Shown here: piece after piece, positions 34,201-43,181 of the stretch
Layout: every line of letters starts with the position of its first letter
Position numbering within the stretch: the stretch's first letter is position 1
DNA from: Bacillota bacterium
GTDB taxonomy: Bacteria > Bacillota > Clostridia > Peptostreptococcales > Anaerovoracaceae
NCBI GenBank assembly: GCA_017405645.1
Contig: JAFQZZ010000030.1
Location: 62,001 to 126,000, forward strand
DNA length: 64,000 nt
Direction: 5' to 3'
Translations under genes and position numbers: made by a program
Notes under the pieces: model-generated
Database searches by the model: none
Told to the model about the DNA's origin: nothing
Seen by the model: the letters and a program-made list of their open reading frames with translations, nothing else

Positions 34201-34987
34201 CTTTATCCCGGTCTTCCCGGGCACCAACTGCGAAGTGGACTCCAAGCGGGCCTTTGAACGGGCCGGCGCCGAGACCCACCTGCACATCCTGCGAAACCTG
34301 ACCGCCGGCGAACTGGAGGAATCCATCGCCCGGATGGCGAAAGAGATCCGCAGCAGCCAGATGATCATGATCCCCGGCGGCTTCAGCGGCGGGGACGAGC
34401 CGGAAGGCTCCGCGAAGTTCATCACCGCGGTCTTCCGCAATCCGGCGGTGCTGGAAGCGGTCAATGACCTGCTGAAGAACCGGGACGGCCTGATGCTGGG
34501 GATTTGCAACGGATTCCAGGCGCTGATCAAGCTGGGGCTGGTGCCCTACGGCGAGATCTGCGACCAAAAGGCCGACAGCCCGACCCTGACCTACAACTCC
34601 ATCGGCCGCCACGTGTCCACCCTGGTGCAGACCCGGATCGCTTCCGTGAAGTCGCCCTGGCTGGCCGGCGTGGAGACCGGCGACGTGTTCACCATCCCCG
34701 TATCCCACGGGGAAGGACGGTTCATCGCCTCGCCGGAAATGCTGCAGCAGCTGAAGGAGAACGGCCAAATCGCCACCCAGTACGCGGACTTAAACGGTCA
34801 GGTCTCCGGAGACCCCCTCTACAACGTGAACAACTCCGACTGGGCCATCGAGGGGATCACCTCTCCTGATGGACGGATCTTCGGGAAGATGGGCCACTCC
34901 GAGCGTATCGGACAGAACCTGTATAAAAATGTGATCGGTCGGATGGATCAGAAGATCTTCGAATCCGGCGTGAACTATTTCAGATAA
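31205..34987 (+). CDS. purL: PurL, single-chain FGAM synthase
   Basis: A 1260-residue phosphoribosylformylglycinamidine synthase that amidates FGAR with glutamine and ATP. Domain order: N-terminal PurS-like part (1-about 90), linker, two AIRS-type catalytic halves (SDHCRHTTF; NETHNHPTEIEPFGGAATC; second half GKDSMSGTF), and a class I glutaminase domain (about 995-1260) opening VFPGTNCEVDSKRAFERAGA with the nucleophile in LGICNGFQALI and the SHGEGRF stretch. This is the clostridial single-chain form. First gene of purL-E-M-N-F-H-D; the start follows AATGGAGGCATAAA. Confidence 0.97.
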   Translation: MVYRIFAEKIPGFDVEAQSLCSELRENLSLKNLQSVRILNRYDVEGIDEETYRSSRFSVFAEAAVDMVYDETFDLPPRSRCFAVEYLPGQYDQRADSAAQCIRLINTTAEPTVKYARVIVLSGSISDGDLEAIKNYYINPVDSHEAEWDKPDSLEMELEAPKPVDVIEGFREMGGVQLQLYRQSQGFAMSDGDLAFVQEYFKSEDRDPTVTELKVIDTYWSDHCRHTTFNTDIEDVTFEDSPYGRLVEKAFNEYLEMRKEVYGDREKPVCLMDMATIGTKYLKKHGLVNDLDESEEVNACSINVKATIDGREEDWLVMFKNETHNHPTEIEPFGGAATCLGGAIRDPLSGRSYVYQAMRVTGSADPRTPVDQTLAGKLPQQKITKSAAKGYSSYGNQIGLATGQVFEIYDPGYVAKRMEVGAVIAAAPKENVIREVPQPGDVIILTGGRTGRDGIGGATGSSKEHTKESILSCGAEVQKGNPPVERNLQRLFRRKEAAQLIKRCNDFGAGGVSVAIGELADSLDIELDTVLKKYDGLDGTELAISESQERMAVVVAADDAQKFIDMAREENLESVIVAKVTDTGRIKMHWRGDTILDLSRDFLNTNGVRQKTSAQVEMPAPQALADLQREMDLQSIKDSLADLNCCSQKGLTEMFDSTIGAGTVLMPLGGKRQLTPALGMASKLPLTEGYTDTATLMTFGFDPQLSSHSPYHGALYAVVDSAAKITAMGGDYRKIRLSFQEYFEKLGNDPKRWGKPLAALLGSIKAQKELQIPSIGGKDSMSGTFMDLHVPPTLISFAVTAEDAGNIISPEFKAAGSHLLLITAGRDADGVINFDQLRANLDFVRKLIREGNAVSAQTIGKGGLFTAVAKMALGNNIGAELTGMSRDLLLDKNYGALLLEIPGDKDLDAIVEDAYDLGDCIYIGSTIEEPVIRFNMRMDLMGTIPVVYKLEELDEIWQAPLETVFPAVAAEAVQEDIPQIEYKERNTARPLVRTAKPKVFIPVFPGTNCEVDSKRAFERAGAETHLHILRNLTAGELEESIARMAKEIRSSQMIMIPGGFSGGDEPEGSAKFITAVFRNPAVLEAVNDLLKNRDGLMLGICNGFQALIKLGLVPYGEICDQKADSPTLTYNSIGRHVSTLVQTRIASVKSPWLAGVETGDVFTIPVSHGEGRFIASPEMLQQLKENGQIATQYADLNGQVSGDPLYNVNNSDWAIEGITSPDGRIFGKMGHSERIGQNLYKNVIGRMDQKIFESGVNYFR

Positions 34988-35005
34988 ACCGGGAGGTAAT
35001 TCAAA

Positions 35006-35488
<483 letters not shown>

Positions 35489-35520
35489 GTCCGTAGGGGC
35501 CGATGCCCACATCGGCCCGC
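35489..35520 (+). repeat. Short palindromic intergenic element between purE and purM
   Basis: GTAGGGGCCGATG-CCCA-CATCGGCCCG: an inverted repeat in the only sizeable gap of the early purine operon. Elements starting GTAGGGGC are a common dispersed type in Clostridia. No T run follows, so it is not an obvious terminator. Confidence 0.6.
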
Positions 35521-35536
35521 ATAAGGAGAAATAACC

Positions 35537-36565
35537 ATGAGCAAAATCACTTACAAAGACGCCGGCGTCGACACCGTCGAAGGGCAGCGCGCCGTCTCTC
35601 TGATGAAAGACCACGTCAAAAAGACCTTCAACGAAAACGTCCTGACGGGGCTGGGCAGCTTCGGCAGCCTCTTCCGGCTGGACGTAAAGGACATGGAGGA
35701 CCCGGTGCTGGTGGCCGGCACCGACGGCGTGGGCACCAAGCTGAAGATCGCCTTCCTGATGGACCGGCATGACACGGTGGGCCAGGACTGCGTGGCCATG
35801 TGCGTCAACGACATCCTCTGTCAGGGCGCCTCCCCGCTGTTCTTCCTGGACTACATCGCCACGGGCCATGTGACGGCGGAAAAGATCGCCGACATCGTGA
35901 AGGGCATCGCCGACGGCTGCGTGCTGGGGGAATGTGCCCTGGTGGGCGGCGAGACTGCGGAGATGCCGGACTTCTACTCCGAAGGCGAATACGATATGGC
36001 GGGCTTCGCCGTGGGCGTGGCTGACAAGCCGAAGATCATCGACGGCTCGAAGATCAAGGAAGGGGACGTTGTCATCGGCATCGCCTCCAGCGGCTTCCAC
36101 AGCAACGGGTATTCCCTGGTCCGGAAGGTCTTCTTTGAAAAGATGGGCCTGAAGGTCACCGACTATATCGACGAACTGGGCGAGACCCTGGGCGAAGCCC
36201 TGCTGCGGCCCACCCGGATCTATACCAAAGCCTGCAAGGCCCTGGGGAAGGAAATCACCCCGGCCGGCATCATCCACATCACCGGCGGAGGCTTCTTTGA
36301 AAACATCCCCCGGATCATTCCGGAGGGACTGGGCGTGAAGATCGATACCGGCGCCTGGGAGGTGCCGAAGGTCTTTGACTATATCGCGAAATCCGCGGAG
36401 ATCGAGAAAACGGATATGTTCTCCACCTTCAACATGGGCATCGGCATGATGTTCATCGTGGATCCGGCGGAAAAAGACCGGGCCATGGAACTGCTGAAGG
36501 AAGCCGGCGAGACCCCGGCGCTGATCGGTGAGATCGTGAAAGGCGAAGGGGTGATCCTATGCTGA
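35537..36565 (+). CDS. purM: PurM, AIR synthetase
   Basis: A 342-residue ATP-dependent cyclo-ligase converting FGAM to AIR. Key stretches: the N-terminal TYKDAGVDTVEGQRAV, VAGTDGVGTKLKIAF (about 57-71), DCVAMCVNDILCQGASPLFF (about 79-98), and the C-terminal GGGFFENIPR. Typical length. Overlaps purN by 7 bases. Confidence 0.96.
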   Translation: MSKITYKDAGVDTVEGQRAVSLMKDHVKKTFNENVLTGLGSFGSLFRLDVKDMEDPVLVAGTDGVGTKLKIAFLMDRHDTVGQDCVAMCVNDILCQGASPLFFLDYIATGHVTAEKIADIVKGIADGCVLGECALVGGETAEMPDFYSEGEYDMAGFAVGVADKPKIIDGSKIKEGDVVIGIASSGFHSNGYSLVRKVFFEKMGLKVTDYIDELGETLGEALLRPTRIYTKACKALGKEITPAGIIHITGGGFFENIPRIIPEGLGVKIDTGAWEVPKVFDYIAKSAEIEKTDMFSTFNMGIGMMFIVDPAEKDRAMELLKEAGETPALIGEIVKGEGVILC

Positions 36566-37155
36566 AGATCTCCGTGCTGGTATCCGGCGGAGGCACCAAC
36601 TTCCAGGCCGTCATCGACGCGGTGGAATCCGGATTCATCCCGGACGCGAAGATCGTCCAGGTGATCTCCTCCTCCCCGAAAGCCTACGCTCTGGAGCGGG
36701 CGCAGAAGCACGGGATCCCGGGCTATGTGGTCAGCACCAAGGCCTGGCCCGACCCGGCGGAGAAAGCCGGAAGGATCCTGGAACTGCTGAATGAAAAGGA
36801 AACGGACCTGATCGTGCTGGCGGGCTACATGAGCGTGGTGGACGAAGCCATCATCCGGGCCTACCGGGGACGGATCATCAACATCCATCCTTCCCTCATC
36901 CCGAAATTCTGCGGGAAGGGCTTCTACGGCAAACGGGTCCATGAAGCGGTCCTGGCCGCCGGCGAAAAAGTCAGCGGCGCCACCGTCCACTATGTGGACG
37001 AGGGCATCGACACCGGCGAGATCATCCTCCAGGAACAGGTCCCCGTCCTCGACGGCGACACCGCGGACGACCTTGCGGCCCGCGTCCTGACTGTGGAGCA
37101 CAGAATCCTGACGCAGGCGATCCGGGACATCGCATTGAAGTACGAAGTTGAATAA
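36559..37155 (+). CDS. purN: PurN, GAR transformylase
   Basis: A 198-residue 10-formyl-THF-dependent GAR formyltransferase. VLVSGGGTNFQAVIDAVESG (about 6-25), the catalytic IINIHPSLIP with Asn and His (about 110-119) and GATVHYVDEGIDTGEII with the catalytic Asp are intact. The initiating ATG lies inside the purM end. Confidence 0.96.
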   Translation: MLKISVLVSGGGTNFQAVIDAVESGFIPDAKIVQVISSSPKAYALERAQKHGIPGYVVSTKAWPDPAEKAGRILELLNEKETDLIVLAGYMSVVDEAIIRAYRGRIINIHPSLIPKFCGKGFYGKRVHEAVLAAGEKVSGATVHYVDEGIDTGEIILQEQVPVLDGDTADDLAARVLTVEHRILTQAIRDIALKYEVE

Positions 37156-37364
37156 TGTAACACAGAAATCGCAAAAAGCGAAGTGTGATTTGCCGCAGGG
37201 GCAGTAAGGAACGCCGGTCCACTGCGATTGGCGAGCCGAAGGCGAAGACAGAGCAGATGTACCGCTGCGTGACGCTTCTGAGCGAGAGCGTCCCCGAGGT
37301 AAATACACACGAAGCAAAAGCGATTTCCTCAATCCGATATACGATAATAAATAAAGGAGAGATT
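37156..37364 (+). other. Intergenic region between purN and purF, no gene
   Basis: A frame continuous with purF runs back to 37185 but has no ribosome site and a different composition. The segment 37178-37201 (GCGAAGTGTGATTTGCCGCA and onward) matches 22 of 24 bases of 29763-29740 on the minus strand in the metY leader, so it is a dispersed repeat. Nothing else recognisable. Confidence 0.6.
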
Positions 37365-38792
37365 ATGGGCGGAGTATTTGGTACAGCTTCAAGAAGCGAC
37401 TGCGTGATGGATCTGTTCTTCGGAGTAGACTATCACTCTCACCTGGGAACCAAAAACGGCGGAATGTGCGTCTTCGGGGAGAAAGGGTTCGACCGGACCA
37501 TCCACTCCATCGGCGACGCCCCCTTCCGTTCCAAATTCCAGGACGACATCGAATCCATGGAAGGCAAAATGGGCATCGGCGCCATCAGCGACACCGAGCC
37601 CCAGCCCCTGACGGTGTACAGCAAGCTGGGACACTATTCCCTGGCCACCGTGGGCATCATCAACAACAAGGACGATCTGGTGGAGGAACTGATCCGGGAA
37701 GAAAAAGCCCAGTTCATGTCCATGAGCGGCGGCGGCATCAACAACACCGAGCTGGCGGCAGCGCTGATCTCCACCAAAGACAGCCTGCCGGAAGGCCTGC
37801 GGTATGCCCAGCAGAAAGTAGAGGGCTCCCTGACCATGCTGGCCCTGGCGCCGGACGGACTCTACGCGGCCCGGGACTATAAAGGGCGGACGCCCCTGAT
37901 CGTCGGGAAACGGGAAGACGCCTTCTGCGTGGCGTCGGAATCCTTCTCCTTCATCAACCTGGGCTATGAAATGTTCCGGGAGCTGGCCCCCGGGGAGATC
38001 GTGAAGATCACCCCCGACAGCGTGGAAACGGTGATGCCGGAGAACACGGAGAACGTGCGGATCTGCACCTTCCTCTGGACCTATTTCGGCTACCCCACCG
38101 CCATTTATGAAGGAAAGAACGTGGAATCCATGCGGTACCGAAACGGCGCCCACATCGCCGAAATGGACGAGAACGACCCGGATCTGGAGAACGTGGATTA
38201 CGTGGCCGGTGTGCCGGACAGCGGAATCGCCCACGCCCTGGGTTACGCCCAGAAATCCCACATTCCCTACGCCCGGCCGCTCATCAAATACACGCCGACC
38301 TGGCCCCGGAGCTTCATGCCCCCGAACCAGAAGGCCCGGAGCCTGATTGCAAAAATGAAACTGGTGCCGGACAAGGAGATCATTGAGGGCAAGGAATTCG
38401 TCCTGGTGGACGACTCCATCGTCCGGGGGACCCAGCTGAAGGATACGGTCACCTATCTGTACGATAACGGCGCGAAGAGGATCCACATCCGCTCCGCCTG
38501 CCCGCCGATCCTTTACGGCTGCAAATACCTGAACTTCTCCCGTTCGGTTTCCGATATGGAACTGATCTCCCGCCGGGTCATCGCGGACCTGGAAGGAACG
38601 GAAGACATTCCCGACGATGTGCTGGCGGAATATGCCGACTGCACCACCGAACGGTATAAAAACATGGTGGAGGACATTAAAGAAGCCCGCCAGTTTGACA
38701 CGTTAAAATTTCAGACACTGGAGAACCTGCTGGATTCCGTACAGGTGGATCCCTGCAGGCTGTGCACTTACTGCTGGGACGGCAGAGAATAG
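37365..38792 (+). CDS. purF: PurF-family amidophosphoribosyltransferase lacking the N-terminal Cys
   Basis: A 475-residue protein from the ATG at 37365 (AAAGGAGAGATT before it). The phosphoribosyltransferase half is clear: EFVLVDDSIVRGTQLKDTV is the PRPP loop (about 344-362), with PNQKARSLIAKMKLVP before it. The N-terminal Ntn-glutaminase half is recognisable, but where classical PurF has CGVFG (the processed Cys nucleophile) this protein has MGGVFGTASRSDC. It may use ammonia, or have a variant glutaminase. The C-terminal end PCRLCTYCWDG has a three-cysteine cluster of possible metal-binding type. It occupies the purF position in the operon. Confidence 0.85.
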   Translation: MGGVFGTASRSDCVMDLFFGVDYHSHLGTKNGGMCVFGEKGFDRTIHSIGDAPFRSKFQDDIESMEGKMGIGAISDTEPQPLTVYSKLGHYSLATVGIINNKDDLVEELIREEKAQFMSMSGGGINNTELAAALISTKDSLPEGLRYAQQKVEGSLTMLALAPDGLYAARDYKGRTPLIVGKREDAFCVASESFSFINLGYEMFRELAPGEIVKITPDSVETVMPENTENVRICTFLWTYFGYPTAIYEGKNVESMRYRNGAHIAEMDENDPDLENVDYVAGVPDSGIAHALGYAQKSHIPYARPLIKYTPTWPRSFMPPNQKARSLIAKMKLVPDKEIIEGKEFVLVDDSIVRGTQLKDTVTYLYDNGAKRIHIRSACPPILYGCKYLNFSRSVSDMELISRRVIADLEGTEDIPDDVLAEYADCTTERYKNMVEDIKEARQFDTLKFQTLENLLDSVQVDPCRLCTYCWDGRE

Positions 38793-38801
38793 GAGGAAAT
38801 C

Positions 38802-40334
38802 ATGAGAGCACTCATCAGCGTATCCGACAAGACCGGCGTCATCGAGTTCGCGAAGGAACTGGAGGCCCTGGGCTGCACTATCATTTCCACCGGAGGGACC
38901 CACGCGAAGATCGCCGAAAGCGGCGTGAAGGTCGTCGGCATCTCCGATGTGACCGGATTCCCGGAATGCCTGGACGGCAGAGTCAAGACCCTTCACCCGG
39001 CAGTGCACGGCGGGATCCTGGCCATGCGGGAAAAACCCGAGCACATGGCCCAGCTGGCCGAGCTGGGCATCGAGACCATCGACATCGTGGCCATCAACCT
39101 CTACCCCTTCAAGGAAACCATCCTGAAGCCGGACGTGACCCTGCCGGTGGCCATCGAAAACATCGATATCGGCGGCCCGACCATGCTGCGGTCCGCGGCG
39201 AAGAACCACAAGGACGTAGTCGTCATCTGCGACCCGGCGGACTACCCGGCCGTCATCGCGGAACTGAAAGAAAAAGGCGAGGTCTCCTACGAAACGAAAT
39301 ACCGCCTGGCCCTGAAGGTGTTCCAGCACACCGCTGCCTATGACACCATGATTTCCGACTACCTGAGAAAGGAAGCCGGATACGGCCTGCCGGACAATTT
39401 CACCATGACCTTCGAAAAGGCCCAGGACCTGCGCTACGGCGAGAACCCGCACCAGAAAGCCTGGTACTACAAGGAAGTCAAACCCGCTGCGGGCGACCTG
39501 GTGAACGCCAAGCAGCTCCACGGGAAGGAACTTTCCTTCAATAACATCAACGACACCAACGCCGCCATCGAAGCCCTTCGGGAATTCGACGAACCCACGG
39601 TAGTGGCCGTGAAGCACGCGAACCCATGCGGCATCGGCACGGCGGACAATATCTATGAAGCTTACATGAAAGCTTATGCGGCGGATCCGGTCTCCATCTT
39701 CGGCGGCATCGTGGCCTCCAACCGGGAAATCACCGAAGCCGTGGCGGAAGAGATCAGCAAGATCTTCCTGGAAATCGTCATTGCGCCTTCCTTCACGCCG
39801 GGAGCACTGGAGATCATCGAAAAGAAAAAGAACATCCGGATCATGGAACTGCCGGCCATTTCCGAAAGAGACCCCTTCGCCTTCGACATGAAGAAGGTCT
39901 CCGGCGGGCTGCTGGTCCAGGAAAAAGATACCGAGGTCTTCCGTCCGGAAGACTGGAAGGTCGTGACGGAAAAAGAACCGACCGAATTTGAAAAGAAGGA
40001 CATGATCTTCGGCATGAAGGTCGTGAAGAACGTGAAGTCCAACGCCATCGTTCTGGTAAGAAACGGCCAGACCATCGGCATGGGTCCGGGACAGGTGAAC
40101 CGGGTCGGCGCCCTGGAGATCGCCATCCGCCAGGCGGTGGAAGACACCAACGGTGCGGTGCTGGCTTCCGACGCCTTCTTCCCCTTTGATGACTGCGTGG
40201 AAATGGCGGCCAAGGCCGGCATCACCGCCATCATCCAGCCCGGCGGCTCCATCCGGGACGAAGACTCCATCAAGAAGTGCAACGAATACGGCATTTCCAT
40301 GGTCTTCACCGGGATGCGGCACTTTAAACACTAA
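38802..40334 (+). CDS. purH: PurH, AICAR transformylase/IMP cyclohydrolase
   Basis: A 510-residue bifunctional enzyme for the last two steps to IMP. The MGS-like cyclohydrolase domain is N-terminal ([29 protein letters not shown]), and the AICAR formyltransferase domain follows (about 195-510; [26 protein letters not shown], and PGQVNRVGA). Nine bases downstream of purF. Confidence 0.97.
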   Translation: MRALISVSDKTGVIEFAKELEALGCTIISTGGTHAKIAESGVKVVGISDVTGFPECLDGRVKTLHPAVHGGILAMREKPEHMAQLAELGIETIDIVAINLYPFKETILKPDVTLPVAIENIDIGGPTMLRSAAKNHKDVVVICDPADYPAVIAELKEKGEVSYETKYRLALKVFQHTAAYDTMISDYLRKEAGYGLPDNFTMTFEKAQDLRYGENPHQKAWYYKEVKPAAGDLVNAKQLHGKELSFNNINDTNAAIEALREFDEPTVVAVKHANPCGIGTADNIYEAYMKAYAADPVSIFGGIVASNREITEAVAEEISKIFLEIVIAPSFTPGALEIIEKKKNIRIMELPAISERDPFAFDMKKVSGGLLVQEKDTEVFRPEDWKVVTEKEPTEFEKKDMIFGMKVVKNVKSNAIVLVRNGQTIGMGPGQVNRVGALEIAIRQAVEDTNGAVLASDAFFPFDDCVEMAAKAGITAIIQPGGSIRDEDSIKKCNEYGISMVFTGMRHFKH

Positions 40335-40346
40335 GAGAGGGACGAT

Positions 40347-41621
40347 ATGAAAAAAGTATTAGTCGTGGGCGGCGGCGGCAGGGAGCATGCGATCTGCTGG
40401 AAGCTGGCCCAGAGCCCGAAAATAGAGAAACTCTACTGCGCCCCGGGCAACGCCGGCATCGCCTCCGTGGCGGAGTGCGTGCCCGTCAGCGCGGAAGACG
40501 TGGAAGGCATCTGCGCCTTCGCGAAAGAGAAAGCCGTTGACATGGCGGTGATCGGACCGGAAGTGCCCCTGGCCATGGGCATCGTGGATGCCCTGGAAGC
40601 CGTGGGAGTGCCCGCCTTCGGTCCCAATAAAAAATGTGCCCAGCTGGAAGCCAGCAAGTCCTTCACCAAGGCTTTCCTGGCCCGGCACAACATCCCGACG
40701 GCAAAATACAGCGAATACACCGACAAGGCCGAACTGGAAAAAGCCATTGGCATCTACGGCTACCCCATGGTCATCAAGGCCGACGGGCTGGCGGCGGGCA
40801 AAGGCGTGGTCCTGGCCCAGAACGCGGAAGAAGCCCGGAAGGCCATCGACGACATGATGGGCGAGAAGGTCTTCGGCAGCGCCGGCGACCTGGTGGTGGT
40901 GGAAGAATGCCTCACCGGCATCGAAGCCTCCATGCTCTGTTTTGTGGACGAGCACACCATCGTCCCCATGGAATCCGCTCAGGATTACAAGCGGATCTTC
41001 GACAACGACGAAGGTCCCAACACCGGCGGCATGGGCTCCTACTCCCCCAGCCTGGTCTTCACCGACGAAGTGAAGCAGCAGCTCTGGGACCGGATCCTGG
41101 CCCCCACCCTGAAGGGTTTCCAGGAGGACGGCCTGGATTTCAAAGGCGTCCTCTTCGTGGGACTGATGATCTCCAAAGACGGCCCTAAGGTCATCGAATT
41201 CAACAACCGCTTCGGCGATCCGGAATGCCAGTCCGTGCTGATGCGGATGGATACGGATCTGTACGACATTTTCGATGCGGTAATCCATAACAAGCTCAGC
41301 GACATCGACATCAAATGGAAGGACGAACGGGCGGTCACCATCGTCCTGGCTTCGGAGGGCTACCCCGGCAGCTACCTCAAGGGCCGGGTCATCACGGGCC
41401 TCGACGCGGCAGACGGTGCGGACGACCTGGTGATCTTCCATGCCGGCACCAAGTTCGACGGGAACGACATCGTCACCTCCGGCGGCCGGGTCCTGGGGGC
41501 TTCCGCCCTCGGCAAGGATCACGATGACGCCCGGGCCAGAGCCTACGAACTGGCGAAGAAGATCCACTTCGAAGGCGCCCACTACCGGAAGGACATCGGC
41601 CTCCTCCACCCGACGGATTAA
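40347..41621 (+). CDS. purD: PurD, GAR synthetase
   Basis: A 424-residue ATP-grasp ligase joining phosphoribosylamine and glycine. VLVVGGGGREHAICWKLAQS (about 4-23), the ATP-binding MVIKADGLAAGKGVVLA (about 137-153), and EFNNRFGDPECQSVL (about 287-301) are intact. Last gene of the operon, followed by a strong terminator. purB, purC and purK are not in this window. Confidence 0.97.
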   Translation: MKKVLVVGGGGREHAICWKLAQSPKIEKLYCAPGNAGIASVAECVPVSAEDVEGICAFAKEKAVDMAVIGPEVPLAMGIVDALEAVGVPAFGPNKKCAQLEASKSFTKAFLARHNIPTAKYSEYTDKAELEKAIGIYGYPMVIKADGLAAGKGVVLAQNAEEARKAIDDMMGEKVFGSAGDLVVVEECLTGIEASMLCFVDEHTIVPMESAQDYKRIFDNDEGPNTGGMGSYSPSLVFTDEVKQQLWDRILAPTLKGFQEDGLDFKGVLFVGLMISKDGPKVIEFNNRFGDPECQSVLMRMDTDLYDIFDAVIHNKLSDIDIKWKDERAVTIVLASEGYPGSYLKGRVITGLDAADGADDLVIFHAGTKFDGNDIVTSGGRVLGASALGKDHDDARARAYELAKKIHFEGAHYRKDIGLLHPTD

Positions 41622-41644
41622 AACGATCATATCAAGACGCACAA

Positions 41645-41679
41645 AGCCCCTGAGAGCAGAGACCTCGCTCTCAGGGGCT
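41645..41679. terminator. Terminator between purD and the SLH/SH3 gene
   Basis: AAGCCCCTGAGAGC-AGAGACCTC-GCTCTCAGGGGCTT; the convergent genes share it. Confidence 0.85.
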
Positions 41680-41694
41680 TCTCATTTTACCCGT

Positions 41695-43047
41695 TTACCC
41701 GCTGAATCCGGACCGGAAGATGAAGACCACCACGTCGCATCTCGGGCAGGGGGTCCAGTTGTTCACTGTAATATCCACGCCGAAAGGCCTGCCATTGGCA
41801 TCGGCCGCCCATTTCGCTGCAGCTCCGTCCCATCCGTCCTTCCCCGGATTCTTCGTCCGGTACAGGAAAGTGACGATGTGCTGAGTGCTCAGGGTAGCGT
41901 CGGGAGCAAACTCCGTGGCGCTGACGCCCTTCGTGATACCCTTTTCCACCGCCCACAGCACTGCTTTATAGTAGTACTGATCCTTGGGAACATCCGCGAA
42001 AGGATTCACCTTAGATGTCGGTTCCGGGCACCCTTCCGACCGCCACAGGAAGGTCACAGCCTGCGCTCTGGTGACCGTATTCATTGGCCCGAAGTGAGTG
42101 TCGTCCATCCCGTTGGTGACCTGGGGCGTTGCGTAATAGGCCCAGATTACCGCCTCGTAAAAGAAATCCGTATCAAAGACATCCACAAAAGGATTGGGCT
42201 TTCCCGGCTTGGGGATCGCCTTCAGATACCGGCTGTCCACCCATCCGTAGCCGCTGCCGTAAATGATCTTCGACCATCCACCCGTTTCTGCCACAACGAC
42301 CACTTCCCGGCCGTTGGTCAGACCGCCGATCTTCGGCTGATCCGTGCCCGGGTTCTGCCGGACGTTCAGGGAACCCGCGGTAACGGTATGGGTCGGCTCC
42401 ATTGACTTCCACTGGACACGGAAGTCTTTGCCGTTAACGCCATACAATTCTTCCGCGGTAAAAGTATCTCCCGCCAGGTATTTCCGATTTTCATCGTCGA
42501 TCCAGCCGTCAAATACATAACCGTCCTTTTTCGGCGCCGGACTGAACTCCTGCAGGTTTTTCACGGTCACCGTCGTGCCGTAATCATAGTAAAACGTTCC
42601 AAGCTCAGTGGTATACTCATCGGCAAAATATTTTACTTCGTACTGGAGAGTGCGAAGTTCCACTCCAATCATAAAATCCTTGTCCGGGATCGTGAATGTC
42701 CCGGTTCCCACGCCATTACTGCCTGTCAGGGTGCAGCCGCTGGTATTTCCGCCGGTCGTCATTGCAAAAGCACCGTCAGGAGCATAATGCCCTTTGTATT
42801 TATCCCCGACTTCCACCGTCAGCGTGACGGTCTGCCCCGGCGTCAGTCCGCTGAAACTGTCCGTGCTCTCCACCGGCGTTCCGTTTATCTTGACCGATTT
42901 GACATAGTCGCCTCCGATCGTGCATTTATACCCGATGCAGGTGACCGGTCCCGCCGCATTTGCCGTCAGCGTGAAGGCCGGCATCATGGTCACCACCAAC
43001 GCCAGGGACAACAGCACCGAAATCAGTCTCTTTCCTTGTTTTTTCAT
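41695..43047 (-). CDS. Secreted SH3b and SLH-domain wall protein
   Basis: A 450-residue secreted protein from ATG 43047, after AGGAGGAGGACCTT. The signal peptide ends near ALTLTANAAG (about residue 30). Then come an Ig/Bacterial-repeat-like region (about 30-115), an InlB B-repeat-like segment (VKYFADEYTTELGTFYYDYG ... FDGWIDDE), an SH3b domain (AGSLNVRQNPG ... GYGWVDSRYL, about 232-285), and two or three SLH repeats at the C-terminus (FVDVFDTDFFYEAVIWAYY; FADVPKDQYYYKAVLWAVEK). The SLH repeats should fix it to the cell wall polymer. Ligand unknown. Confidence 0.85.
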   Translation of the reverse strand: MKKQGKRLISVLLSLALVVTMMPAFTLTANAAGPVTCIGYKCTIGGDYVKSVKINGTPVESTDSFSGLTPGQTVTLTVEVGDKYKGHYAPDGAFAMTTGGNTSGCTLTGSNGVGTGTFTIPDKDFMIGVELRTLQYEVKYFADEYTTELGTFYYDYGTTVTVKNLQEFSPAPKKDGYVFDGWIDDENRKYLAGDTFTAEELYGVNGKDFRVQWKSMEPTHTVTAGSLNVRQNPGTDQPKIGGLTNGREVVVVAETGGWSKIIYGSGYGWVDSRYLKAIPKPGKPNPFVDVFDTDFFYEAVIWAYYATPQVTNGMDDTHFGPMNTVTRAQAVTFLWRSEGCPEPTSKVNPFADVPKDQYYYKAVLWAVEKGITKGVSATEFAPDATLSTQHIVTFLYRTKNPGKDGWDGAAAKWAADANGRPFGVDITVNNWTPCPRCDVVVFIFRSGFSG

Positions 43048-43076
43048 AAGGTCCTCCTCCTGTTCGTATAAAAAAG

Positions 43077-43153
43077 GGCGCAAAGCCTTACGCTTCACGC
43101 CTCTGACAACCTCCATGTACTATGATTATATCATTTCGGTGATTCCTTTTCCA
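43077..43153 (-). promoter_or_regulatory. Promoter and hairpin leader of the SH3b-SLH gene
   Basis: Minus strand: TGGAAA (43153-43148), 17 bases, TATAAT (43130-43125). A hairpin GGCG-tg-AAGC...GCTT-tg-CGCC (43101-43077) and a T run then precede AGGAGG and the ATG. As in the EamA gene, a terminator-like structure lies between promoter and start. Confidence 0.55.
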
Positions 43154-43181
43154 TTACGGTTTCTTTACGGTTCTTTTATGT

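Noticed and set aside
37185..37364. 60-residue N-terminal extension of PurF
   Set aside because: No ribosome site at 37185, the composition differs, and the ATG at 37365 has AAAGGAG; the extension also covers a dispersed repeat.
43076..43101. c-di-GMP riboswitch fragment on the plus strand (GCAAAGCC-like)
   Set aside because: Only a short resemblance, wrong strand for any gene, and the segment is fully explained as a hairpin on the minus strand.
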